Below, in pieces: positions 22,928-33,660 of a stretch of 64,000 bases of DNA. The DNA lies in the NCBI GenBank assembly GCA_010094025.1, contig ML991785.1:124001-188000 (forward strand), written 5' to 3'. The notes below the pieces were generated by a model, which did not search any database, was not told where the DNA came from, and saw nothing but the letters and a program-made list of their open reading frames with translations. The DNA comes from Viridothelium virens. Lineage: Eukaryota > Ascomycota > Dothideomycetes > Trypetheliales > Trypetheliaceae. Position 1 is the stretch's first letter; each line of letters opens with the position of its first letter. A program made the translations under genes and the position numbers.

Positions 22928-24024
22928 TCAAACGTGATCAACTGAATCCTGGTTCTCGCGCTTCACCTCCGCCGGCTTCAACTCCCTTCCAACCCCGCTC
23001 TTCATCTTACCAGCGGAATCCGGCAGTTCACCCTCGTCCGAGCTCGACGCTCCACAGTGTTTACACACAGCAGTGTGCGAGTGTGCTCTGCCCATTGGGC
23101 CACCAACCTCATCAATCGCAGTTCCCTGCCCGCCAATCCCAAAATCCACTTGAGCGGCGCCTTCACCAGTCAAGTATAGATACCAGTAGACCGTTCCCAC
23201 GAAGAAACCGCCTCCAATAGTATTTCCGAGGAGCGCTGGAATCATCGACTTCCAAATGTAGTACCCTACCGAAATCGGCGCTCCATTCCAGATACCCATG
23301 GGCACCAGAAACATATTGGCAATCACGTGATCCATCCCGAGAGCAACAAACGCGGTGATAGGCCACCAGATTGCTAGGATCTTACTAGAAATCTCTCGCG
23401 CGCTGATCGCCATAAACACCGCTAAACACACCAGCCAATTCGCGCCGATCGCCTTGAGAAAGATCTGATGCCACCCCGGCGTCACGGCCTTCCCGACCGC
23501 AAAGGTGATCGACTCGGCCTTGTACGCGCTGGAGCTGAATACGCCGCCGTAGCCGACAATGATTGCCATGAAGAAGAGCATGCCAGCGAGATTGCCGAAG
23601 AAGGAGATGAACCACGACTTGGCGACGTCAAGCAGATTGCAGCGACGATGCAGGAAGGCGACAGGTAGGAACATGACGTTCGAGGTGTACAGATCGGCGC
23701 CCGTAAGAACGACCGTGATGAGGCCGACGGGAAAGAAACAAGCGGAGATGGTGCGAATGAGGCCTGGCGCATTTTCTTGATACCAGGGTGAGGCGTTGGT
23801 GCTGAGGGTGATTGCACAGCTGGAGAAGGAAGAGGTCAGTTTGTGGAGGTAGCAAGAGGAGTTTGGAGAAGGCTGGGGGGAAGGAGTTTGTCGGCGTACC
23901 CGAAACCAAGGAGAGGACCTGCCATGACCGAGTTCCACCAGAGCTTATCGAGACGCATTTTGGCTTTCTTTGCGCCAGTTCGCGAGATTAGCTCGATGGT
24001 TTGTTGGGGGGTGAAGGCGTCCAT
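22928..24024 (-). CDS. Formate/nitrite transporter (FNT family)
   Basis: Exons 24024-23900 and 23819-22928 with an 80-bp intron (GTACGC donor, CTCCAG acceptor); 338 aa. The join reads LLGFG|CAITLSTNA, in phase. It is an integral membrane protein with six expected helices and the FNT family look: MAGPLLGFG in the first helix, GADLYTSNVMF (central pore loop), NWLVCLAVFMA, and GMDHVIANMF with GNTIGGGFFVG near the end. FNT channels carry small monovalent anions, mainly nitrite or formate; fungal members such as NitA take up nitrite. The hydrophilic C-terminal tail (about 80 aa) holds HTAVCKHCG, a small Cys/His cluster. A NirA-like site and a GATA motif upstream fit nitrogen control. Confidence 0.92.
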
Positions 24025-24105
24025 TATGATGTTGATCGTCCGTCTAGGTGAGAAGATTTATTCGAGACTATTTCCTTTCAGAGGAAACCTGCTATTGAGT
24101 GATTG

Positions 24106-24111
24106 TTATCT
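24106..24111 (-). promoter_or_regulatory. GATA (AreA-type) site upstream of FNT
   Basis: AGATAA on the minus strand, about 80 bp upstream of the FNT start codon, fits the HGATAR consensus. A single short motif is weak alone; the nearby NirA-like site is what makes it worth recording. Confidence 0.35.
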
Positions 24112-24368
24112 TTTGTTTAGGGGGATAGAGTAACAGGACATGCAATGACTTCAACTCCAAGAGCCAAGAAAACTGGGGAAGAGACATGGGTCTTTATAAA
24201 AGTATCGGCCCATGCTCAGCTATTTACCGGGTATCTGCTGTGATTCTCAGCTACTCCTTCGCCGTTGGTCGACTTCGTGGGGGCTCCGACACCAACGACG
24301 CCCAGTCTGCTGCTGTCAACGTTCGCTGTCGCCACTAAAAGCCTGCTTTCGACGAATTGAGCAAGGTG

Positions 24369-24377
24369 CCTCGGAGG
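24369..24377 (-). promoter_or_regulatory. NirA-like site upstream of FNT
   Basis: CCTCGGAGG on the plus strand contains CTCCGAGG on the minus strand, a full match to the NirA consensus CTCCGHGG known from nitrate-assimilation promoters. It sits about 345 bp upstream of the FNT start codon. Confidence 0.4.
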
Positions 24378-24963
24378 CTATGTCTACGGAAGGCGGCGCG
24401 GTAGCAACTAAAAGAGCTGTAGAGTAGGTGAATGGAGAGCTACGTGTTTAAACCCCTGTAGTATTTTCAGCATGTTTAAGCCACCAGGCTTGGCAACCGT
24501 GCCGCCGGCGCATCAATACATTCTCCACCCATGAGAAAGCAGAAGGTCGGACAGGCACGGAAGCAGGTGAAGGCAGGTCAGACCCGTGCCATAATGCCAG
24601 GATCAACAGTCTAGATTTCCATGGATTGTGCAGGGGGCCCGACTCTTCCTCTCACCTTCCATCTGCAGTGAGGATGTGGGTGAGATCTTGGCGTTGTTGG
24701 AGCTGATAAGCAACAGCACGTGGATGGAGGCGTTTGTCAGATATTAAGTAATACTGCTCCTATCTGCCATGGTTTCGCCGTGATGCTCACGTGACTTGGA
24801 GGATCTGGTGGAGGGGCAACGCGAGGCGGAGGAGGCTCCGATTTCCGTCGCGACCACGTCCAAAACATTAGCAACTTGGAGATTATCAAATCTTCTCCCT
24901 GCGGCCTCCTTTGGTCATCTATCCTCCTAAAACTCCACATACATCTGCTCTGCTAGAGTCACC

Positions 24964-26038
24964 ATGGGCGAGTCCAGGTAAGAATCGATTTCTAAATTTG
25001 AAGCGCATGCGCAATACCACTGTTACTGATCTTGCAATTAGGCAGGAGTTACTGGCATGGTTGAATAACCTTCTTCAACTCAACATCACCAAAGTTGAGC
25101 AATGTGGAACAGGGTATGAAGGCGCTCTCGTGCCAAGCAACTCCTTTTCATCAACTCGTATCGCAAAGCTGACGTATATTACCAGGGCTGCGTACTGTCA
25201 AATTTTAGATAGCATCTACGGTAAGCGCGCGGTTTGCTACCAAAGACAAGAGATGAGGAACTGACTTCAAATACTTAAGGTGACCTGCCCATGGCAAGAG
25301 TGAAATTTAACGTCAATACCGAATATGCATACCTCCAGAACTTCAAGGTACTACAAAGTAAGCGACAGCCCAAGCACTACTCATGTCCTCATCCCAATTC
25401 ATATTCCCTCCCATGCACATACTCATCGTCTTACAGATGCCGCCACCAAGCACAATGTCGATCGCCCTATACCTGTCGAGTCCCTCGTCAAGTGTAAGAT
25501 GCAAGATAACCTCGCTTTCCTCCAATTCATGAAAGGTTATTGGGACCAATACTTCCCGGGCGGCGAATACGACGCCATCGCCCGCCGAAAAGGTTCTGGC
25601 GCACCTCCTGCCACCGCTGCCAGCCGCGCTCCTGCAGCCTCTACCGCACGGCGAGCCCCATCCGCCACTACCGCCACTACCGCGCCACGAGCAGGGAGTC
25701 GGCAAGGCGGAGGGGGCGCGGCGTCGGCCGTGTTGATGCAGGAAAACAATGCGCTGAAAGAGACAGTGCAGGGCTTGGAGAGGGAACGAGATTTCTACTT
25801 TAGCAAGCTAAGGGATATTGAGTTGTTGGTCCAGCAGGCGTTCGAGGCGGATCCAGAGTTGGAGAAGGATGAAGGGGGGTTGTTAAAGCAGATTCAGGCG
25901 ATACTATACTCGACGGAGGTAAGACTATTTGTCCCCGCGGCTTGAGAAGAATCAACCCAGGCTAATAACTTCATATAGGAGGGATTTGAGATCCCGGCCG
26001 AAGGAGAAGGCGAGCTCGCTGAAGAGGAGACTTTCTAA
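24964..26038 (+). CDS. bim1: EB1-family microtubule plus-end tracking protein
   Basis: Six exons: 24964-24977 (14 nt), 25042-25113, 25186-25220, 25280-25357, 25437-25918, 25979-26038; 247 codons including stop. All five introns have good GTAAGN/GTATGA donors and keep phase. The N-terminal calponin-homology domain (about 1-115) has ELLAWLNNLLQ, KVEQCGTG, YCQILDSIYG, VKFNVNTEYAYLQNFK and FLQFMKGYWDQYF. An Ala/Thr/Arg-rich linker follows. The EB1 homology coiled coil reads ERDFYFSKLRDIELL. The acidic tail ends EEETF, recalling the EEY/F end that CAP-Gly proteins bind. It corresponds to Bim1 (budding yeast) and Mal3 (fission yeast), which bind growing microtubule ends and recruit partners for spindle and nuclear positioning. 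Confidence 0.96.
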
Positions 26039-27645
26039 ACAGCATGAGTGCGGTCTTGGGGAAGGACGGTGTAATGAGGTGTATGTAAGTGATGATATCC
26101 ACGAGATGCGGACGAATACCAGGGACACAGACACAAAAGCACGGAGGGACATTGGCTGATAGGTGCATGGGGGAGTGTACACTACAGGCCAAATAGATTT
26201 TGATCATGAACATAGCATTTACCGTCCACAGCTATGAATAGTCTGGACTATCATCAACGCGTTAGGGTCCACGAAAAAGATCGATATATCCGGGACTCTT
26301 GCCCTCCAACCGCCACGATGCACTTACGTTACGAGAAAGCATTTACTCCCCCATACACCCTCTACTTAATTCTCTTTCTGGCACATCATTCCACCATCCT
26401 ACCGAATCTCATACTCTCCTTCAACACTCCCTTCCTTACGTTCCACATATGGCACGCACCAGGGTACTTCATTCGTGTCCCATTTCTTCAACTCCCACAG
26501 AGCAAGGTTGGTCGCAGACAAAGTACGAAAAGTATCACAGGCGGTTTTGAGTATCGGAAAGCGGCCCGTATCCGGCGCTAGGAATTCGGTTTTTACGAGG
26601 TAACGAGCCTGTGATGACAGGTCTCCAGCAACATAGAAAAATGGTTCTGACTCAGTCGTGGTTTTGAGAAATACTTCTTACTGCAATCGTTTGATTCGGA
26701 TATGAGGCAATGAAGAAGGAAATGATAGCGGCATAAGTAGAAGGGCCACTCTGCTACGACCTGTCAGCACTTGCTTTCCTGCCAGAATGGCACAAGACAC
26801 GACGAGCTCCTCTGAGCGCCCAAAGACGTATGAACATGTCGTAGTGTCCACGCTACGTAGGGTAGCTCGCCATAAGGAATGATCACCTCCATCTCTTAAA
26901 TCTGATCTACTCGTGATCCATATCTTGCGTCTATTCATGGAAGCCTACACCGGGGTCTCAACCTCTAATGACAGTCATATTATGATCCCCAATGAATGGA
27001 TAGATTTTCACACATTTGTGGCTAGCGTAGATTCTTGTAGTCCCTACGCCACCTCGGAGGAATACGTAAGGGTCACTGGCGTTGTTGCCTTTGTCAATAG
27101 AATCTATATCTCATTAAAAATCCAAAGCCATGAAATTCCCGAAAGGCTGACGACATGTTTATCAAAGATGCGACGAAAGGCCATCATCTTTTTTTTTTTT
27201 TTTTTTCAGGAGAGCTTCAAAGATAATACGGGGTACTTCGTGATGACAACAATGATTCCGGCGTAGAAACTGAAGCTAAAGAAATTGCTCAAACATTAGA
27301 AGACTTCACTCTTGGATCGATATTCACTACCCCGATTGGACGTCGAAGGTCTCACATGGTAGGCTACGATTCGGACGCCTGCATGCCATGGACTGCAGTA
27401 CGGGCAGTACTGAAGTGGATGATGTAAAGGTGCTTCGCAGTAAGGAATGAGACCCGGAAAGATCCTTGTCGGGTCAATTCCGCGGCCGTTTTTGCATAAG
27501 CTAAATGTATCCTACAGCGCCAAGCATCAAAACATCTTTACCATCCCAAACTTGCCTCACAACAGTACGCTCTGCGATCGCCCAACGACAGCTCTTGGAA
27601 CAGCTCAGATTTCTTCAACGGAAAATCGGCACTACGCCTCTGGCA
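26039..27645. other. Intergenic 1.6 kb
   Basis: No established gene. It contains a T18 run at 27189-27206 ending in CAG, then a 67-codon open stretch (27227-27427) that reads like protein but lacks a start and any known motif. The frame of the next gene is open from 27505 but the better start is 27646. Confidence 0.4.
27189..27206 (+). repeat. Poly-T run (18 T)
   Basis: An uninterrupted run of 18 T directly followed by CAG. It could serve as a polypyrimidine tract/acceptor, or simply be slippage-prone filler. Confidence 0.7.
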
Positions 27646-28836
27646 ATGTCCCAAGGCCCAGACCTAACTATCCCCACCACTTCCCTCTCGGAGACCTCGA
27701 AACCCTACACTCTCTATCACATCCACCTTCCTCACCCTCTCCGCACTCTCGTCCTCCAAAAACGCTACTCCGACTTTCTAGACTTACATTCCTCCCTCTC
27801 AACCCAAGCCGGCACCCCTCCACCTGCCCCACTCCCACCCAAAACCTGGTTCGGCAGCACAGTCTCCAGTCCCACCCTCACCGAATCCCGTCGCCGCGGA
27901 CTCGAAATATACCTCCAAGCCATCGCAACAAGCCCCGACTCGCAATGGCGATCCACCTCCGCCTGGCAGTCCTTCCTCTCGCTCCCCTCCAACCCATTTT
28001 CCACCTCCCTCACCTCTAGCAGCACAGTCCCAACCACCAACCGGCCCACCATCCGCACCTCCGCACACTGGCTCGACGCCCACACGACGCTGAAAACCCA
28101 GCTGCGGGACGCGCGCCAAGCGATCGCGCGGCGCGAGCAGCGCGAGACCAGCGTTGCAGCAGCGCACGAGGCGAGCGCGGAAGCGAAGAAGGCGCTCGTG
28201 CGGGCGGGCACGCTGATCGCGGAGTTGGAGCGGGGGCTTCGCACGCTGCAGGAGGGAGATAGTGGGGAGAAGCTGGCGGAGGGCGAGGTGCGGCGGCGGC
28301 GCGACATGCTGTCTGGGGCGCGGAAGGAGCGGGAGGCGCTGGAGAGCGTGTTGAGTTCGACGATGCCGAGGGCGGGCGGTGGTGGTGGTGGGGGTGGGGG
28401 GATGGGGGCGGCGGCCAAGGAGAATGGTGGGGTGAGCAGTCCGGGGGGGGCAGTGGGCGGGGTGAAAAGTTCGGGGGCAGCAACGGCGGCGGATAAGAGT
28501 GCGTTGTTGAGTGGAGCGCCGTCGCAGCATCAGCAGGGTGGAGCAGGGAGAGGGGGCAGGAGACGCGTGCTTGGTGCGGCGCCGGTACCGGAGACGGTGC
28601 AGACTCGGGAGCTAGATAATGAGGGTGTCTTGCAGTTGCAGCAACAGATTATGAGTCAGCAGGACGAGGACGTAGTGGATTTGGCAAAGGTGGTGAGGCG
28701 GATGCGGGAGATGGGTGTCCAGATCAACGACGAGCTAGATGTCCAGAAGGCGATGCTCGATATGGTGGATGAAGATGTTGAGAGGGTGGATGGGAAGATA
28801 AAGATTGCCAAGAAGAGGGTCGGGGAGATTAAATAG
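27646..28836 (+). CDS. vam7: PX-domain SNARE, Vam7-like
   Basis: A single exon of 396 aa from the ATG at 27646. The frame is open to an ATG at 27505, which would add 47 residues with no family feature. An N-terminal PX domain (about 5-130) has KRYSDFLDLH, PPKTWFG and RRRGLEIYLQAI, the basic and Pro positions that bind PI3P. A helical, Ala/Glu/Arg-rich middle contains a long Gly tract. The C-terminal Qc-SNARE motif (last about 75 aa) has MREMGVQINDELDVQ; the Gln after ELDV is the expected zero-layer residue. No transmembrane helix follows, as in Vam7, which is held on the vacuole by PX-PI3P and drives homotypic vacuole fusion. It is larger than yeast Vam7 (316 aa) because of the low-complexity insert. 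Codon third positions are strongly GC-rich in the 3' half. Confidence 0.9.
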   Translation: MSQGPDLTIPTTSLSETSKPYTLYHIHLPHPLRTLVLQKRYSDFLDLHSSLSTQAGTPPPAPLPPKTWFGSTVSSPTLTESRRRGLEIYLQAIATSPDSQWRSTSAWQSFLSLPSNPFSTSLTSSSTVPTTNRPTIRTSAHWLDAHTTLKTQLRDARQAIARREQRETSVAAAHEASAEAKKALVRAGTLIAELERGLRTLQEGDSGEKLAEGEVRRRRDMLSGARKEREALESVLSSTMPRAGGGGGGGGGMGAAAKENGGVSSPGGAVGGVKSSGAATAADKSALLSGAPSQHQQGGAGRGGRRRVLGAAPVPETVQTRELDNEGVLQLQQQIMSQQDEDVVDLAKVVRRMREMGVQINDELDVQKAMLDMVDEDVERVDGKIKIAKKRVGEIK

Positions 28837-30024
28837 ACTTCTACATGAATTTGTATGGAGAACGGCGGAGGAGGATTAGGTGCGGCAAGATTGCTCTATA
28901 GCACTTGCTGGTGTGTTGGACGATATATCCTGTATCTTTTTGTAGCATTTTCACTGGCGCAGGTTTGGGGCTGAAATCTTTTGGGAACAGCGTTGACAGC
29001 AACACTGGCCGTAATGAGATGACTTCGGCGTCGTGCCATATTCCTTGCAAATCTAGGGCGCTTTTCCGATTGCCAGCATTGATACTCATTGCAAAATCGT
29101 GGCAAGGGCTAGCTGTGGGGCAGGATTTGTCTTGGAGCAATGTCCATTCGCGGAGGTCCGATATGGTCTCTGCGCAGGGGAAACCCAACTTGAAGTTGAA
29201 AGCAAAAGGGATACGAACAGTTAAGCCGTGCTTGTACTAATGGCTAATGCAGAAGAACCCTGGAAGGCGCTAGTAGACGCATTGTAGGACTAAAAAGCAG
29301 TGTGCATAGTGCCTTAAGAAACAACGGGATCCATTTACATACCCTACATAGCATCGTTCAGAAGTAATCGTCCATAGCTGCACATAATACCACCTGTCCC
29401 TGGTGTACTGTATCCGCACATCGCGCCATCGCTCACACACGTACGTCCAGCGCTCCAACCCAACAAAGTATCCGCTCCTAGCTATGCCATTACAAAGGAA
29501 AACCACACAGTAGTAAACAACAAGGAACCCAAACAACAGTATTTAATTCGAAGTCGAGACGAGCGTGTGTGGTGTGATCAACGACAAAGGGGACACGAGC
29601 ATAAGATGACGGTGATAAATGAGTACGTCACAAGGGAAACTAGCTTGACCTGATTTAGATTTCGTCTCAACGCTCAGGTATTACCAAGCAAAACACTCAA
29701 AAGCCCTCTCACCTTTAACCTCGAGGGACATCCGCAAAGAAGTGGCGGATTCCCACTCATCGGTGCTGAGAGGATAGAATTGCTTGCCGGCGGAGACAGA
29801 TATGGCGTTAGAGATAAGAAAAAAAGATAGTGGATATTCATGCGGATCGGGGAAAGTGCAGTAGGTTTGTGCAGGGGGGTATGGTGCAACAAGGGGTCGT
29901 GTCCAGAGATGCACTGATGCAGATCAGGGGATGGTTGTATGGACGCGTCGTACATCGTGTGCGGGGTCTCGAAAACGCAAAATCCAAATCTGCATATTTG
30001 CTCGAGGATGTGGGCCATCCCCCA
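28837..30024. other. Convergent intergenic 1.2 kb
   Basis: The 3' sides of the Vam7-like and C2H2 genes. Frames here (28841-29188, 29674-30018) show no motif. Confidence 0.45.
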
Positions 30025-31537
30025 TCACTCCTCCATTGCACCGAAGATGCCTTCCTCGTGCTCATCGCTGCGACCACGCTCCATTCTGCGTCGCTCATAT
30101 TCGTCATCAACCAGGCTTTCCCTGTCGTCTTCCATGTCAACGTCTCTCACTTCCTTGCGGTAGGATGGGAATCGGAAATCATGCATAGCAGATTGCGGTC
30201 GGTGCGCCAGTGGAGTAGCTACCAATCCCGATGAAGCAATGCCGGTGCTCTGTCCAGCGAATTTGGCTGGCAACGGAGGCACAGGAGGAGCGCCAGGGGG
30301 TAGCATGGCCGAACCAGGCTTGTTCGAGGCTTGGCTGCAGCTTAGGAGACCAACAGCCGCGGCAAGATCGGCAGATTCATCGTCATCGCGATAGCTGCCA
30401 ACAGACGTTGCTGCAGTGTTCGGGCGGTCGTCGGTACTCCATTGTCGGAAGTGGAAGAAGCCTCCAGTTGGCACGCTGCCAGAGGAGAAGACAGATTGGT
30501 ACGATCGGGAATAGACACTGCTATTACTACTGTCGCGTTTTGAAAAGGTGTGGCGAGCAGGTTTCGTGGGGACGTCCTCCACTTGAGGCCCTGGACTCGT
30601 GCCGACAGAACTGTAGTCATCATCTTCGTGGATGTCGGACGAACCAGAGGCAGCAGGAGAAGCAGACGAATGCTCGCTGACAGCGTGCTCACCATTGGGA
30701 CCGTCTTGATTCATCTGTACGAGAACAGAAGCGGCCTCAAGTAGCTGAACTTGCTGGTGCTTCGAAATGAGCAGCTTGGAAGTAATAGCCCACTCAGGAG
30801 TGTGCTCCCAGCTGTTACCAGAGTCAGCACTGGAGTCTCGGATTCGTTCAAGAGGTGTAGGCTATGGAGAAAGATACAATCCAAGCAAGAGCAGCAGAAC
30901 ATAAGGGCTACTGACAGATGTTTGGTGAGACAGCTGCTATGCTTGTAGGCTTTGCCACATTTCTCACATTTCAATTCGCCAGAAGCCGTCCTCCTGCCTT
31001 CACCCTTGATAAGACGAGAGCCTTCGCTTGCACGTCTGCGTTGTGTCTTGGTGTTGTTCTTGCCACCATCCGGCATAGATGAGAGCGAAGCACCGTCGCC
31101 CAACGCATGCTCCTCTTTGAATGCGGACGAACCGAAGTTGGCCCCACTGAATGGGGTCGAGTTGTTTGGCAGGCTGCCTGGTGGAGACTGGAGGCCAGAT
31201 TTGGACGCTCCGACCTTGGGCGTTGCTCCACGTTTGGTCGAAAAGGTTGAGTGCTCAAAGGATGGACTGCCAGAACCTCGGACAGCGGCGTGAGCCATTG
31301 CCGCAACATTGCTTGCGGCTGTAGAAGACGTGCTCTTTCTCCGATTGACTCGAGAGGAGTTGACTGAGCCAAGGGATAGGGAGTGGGAGTGCGATCGAGG
31401 ATGGCTAGACGAGTGGGCACCGACAGAAAGACGGTGCTGGCTCGAGGGACGAGGCATATCCTTCAGGTAGAAGTCAGTATGTATGATTGATTGATTGAGA
31501 AAGCGAAGGCCTGTATCCATACCCTCGAGGCTGTCAT
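30025..31537 (-). CDS. Single-finger C2H2 zinc-finger protein
   Basis: Exons, in order of translation: 31537-31523 (15 nt, MTASR), 31460-30916, 30811-30025; 448 aa. Introns are 62 bp (GTATGG/GAAG) and 104 bp (GTCAGT/ACAG) and keep frame. The second intron splits the finger. Joined, it reads CEKCGKAYKHSSCLTKH, then LWEHTPEW, a C2H2 finger whose second His pair comes from both sides of the join. The Ser/Pro-rich N-terminal half has phospho-site-like stretches; the C-terminal half is Ser/Asp-rich with PPGAPPVPPLPAKF and an acidic end. This layout (one finger followed by WEHTPEW...LLISKHQQVQLLEAA) is found in a fungal C2H2 group of poorly known function, presumed nuclear. The 15-nt first exon is inferred from splice signals and phase. 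Confidence 0.85.
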
Positions 31538-33660
31538 TGTAGCTACGCGAGCAGTCAAATGTTTCTCAAAGCTCTGACAAACTGGTAAATAGGCAATCGC
31601 AGACGGAGCATCTAAATTTGTGCAACAGGCTTTGCGGCACAGCCTTGGGGCGCAGATACAAGGAGGGAGCCGAGAGAGAGCGAAGGCGTCTTGAGTTTGC
31701 GAGAGCTGCGACGATGCGAGAAATTCACTAATCCGGACAGTGTGTGAAGCAAGTACGACGGGTGGTGAATAAGAAAGAGAGAGGAAGATTAATCAGAGTA
31801 CAAAAAAAGTTGCGAGGTCAGCTGTTGGTCCGGAATGCGGAGGATAGAGCATGGAATAGCGTCTGGCCCTCTGTGTGAAGGAGGGGTCAAGACAAGCCGC
31901 GTTTCATTAACCAGGCGCCTGACCCGACGGGGAAAAAAGCGCACGCTGGGGGCAGGACAGACGCGACAATTGACCAGGAAACTGAGTGAAGGGAGGTGAG
32001 ATCAAGAATTATTTGCTGTGCGAAATCGATCAAGCGCGCTCGGGGCCGGAGGGCAAAGAGTCTGTAATCAGGTGGGCGCAGTTGGAACCCGTGAGCATCT
32101 GACTCGCTGCGATGAATGCGTGCTTCATCTTCAGTGGCCGAATTTGGCACCAGGCCCTGGACTAGTACCTTGTCCCGTGCTGATGAACTGTCGATCTGTC
32201 CGATTATCCCAGTTTAAGCAAATACTGGAACCGTGGGGTCTTGCGAGTAACCAGCGCAAGAATAGCCTCGATTTTTATTCATAGGAACTCTGTTGCTGTC
32301 CACTTCGGGAGAAGACGATGGTCATGAACCCTTAGCCGCAACAGGTGTAGCAGTCAATCCCACCGGTCATGGTAGTCAGGTACTTGGACACCTTTCTCCG
32401 TCCTTTCTACACCATGCTGGGATTCGGAGCATAGTGCGCGCACTCCGAAAGCAGGGCGGGCTGTTCCTGCTTTCGCCATGATCCGTTGACCATGATCGCG
32501 AGCTTGGCCCACACCACAACCTCGACAAGCCTGAAGGTCCAAGCGCTTCTCCACAATTGAGCTCTGGCTGTCGGACCTAGCGGATCGATAATGCGATGAT
32601 TATCGAGCTCCGGCATGGGGCAATATGAGGCACATTGGGGAGAGCGCCCTGGCACGAAACCATCCATTTGATTGTCCAATTTGCCTGGCATGAATCGCTT
32701 CACATGGATTGTGTGTACCCTTTCCATCTGTGCGACACACGGCGGGCCGCCCTCTTAGTCCCGACGATCGTACATTGAACGCGTGCACCGTGCAGAAAAT
32801 GTGCTGCAGAATTCTGAACTCCGATTTCAACCACTGTAGATTATGCCAGACCTTGTTTCTGAGATGAAGCTTTTCCACTCGTGGGAGACAAAGTCCCTGG
32901 TCAAATGTGTCTTCTCCCACACCAAGGGAGGCAAGGTACGCACGCCATTGAAACGCCATCAAGCCACCTCCTCAAATCCAAGGTGGGGATCCTGCCTGGA
33001 AGCGGAAATCGGCCCCGGCGGTCTCCGAGCCACACAATGGAAATGGACGCAGGCGCTGTTTCTTGACACTATGAAGATCAATGTTGATCATGGTGAGGAG
33101 CAAGATAGCATTGAGACGAATCGACTTTCGTGCAGATAGCCGTCTGATAACGATGATAGAATGCCTTGGGATGTAGGGATTTGCAATTTGGATAGAACCG
33201 AGGAGTGCAATGACAATAAACGCTCGCTTCAGAGCTGCGGCTGAAAAAGATATGGCGATATGCTCACCTGATCATTGCGTGAATGGAGATGTAAGGGCCT
33301 TACTTTTTGTTATCATTGTCAGCACTGTCACCACTGTGTTACAAAGAACCTTGTGCACATCGCGGATGCCGATCCTTCATGTGTCAAACTCGGAAGTCAG
33401 TGTGCGTCAGCTGCAGCCGAATGACAAGCATTTCACGTGATGTCGCTAAGATCGTGGCGCGAGACGCAAAAGGCAGCCACGCTAGTACCGGAAACGACGT
33501 CACAAACGCGAATTATCCCTTTGGCGTGAGGCCTTCACGCTAGAATGCATCTCAACACACTCATTCTCCTCTCGTCTCCACCAAAGTCCAATACGTCCTA
33601 TTCTACTAACCTATGAAATTGTTAGTCGGACGACACTGAGGCTTGACAGAGTCGTGTCTG
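31538..33660. other. Divergent intergenic 2.1 kb
   Basis: Between the C2H2 gene (minus) and the FIT gene (plus). Frames of up to 120 codons (for example 32600-32962) do not resemble known proteins. Probably two promoters and untranslated leaders. Confidence 0.4.

Larger units (their letters stand above)
24025..24963. other. Divergent promoter region (FNT / EB1)
   Basis: No gene was seen in 0.94 kb between the FNT gene (minus) and the EB1 gene (plus). It holds a TATA-like TTTATAAAAG at about 24193 and the nitrogen-type sites listed separately. Confidence 0.45.

Noticed and set aside
27799-28530. Minus-strand frames over the Vam7-like gene
   Set aside because: Pro/Arg/His-rich antisense shadows of the GC-rich coding strand.
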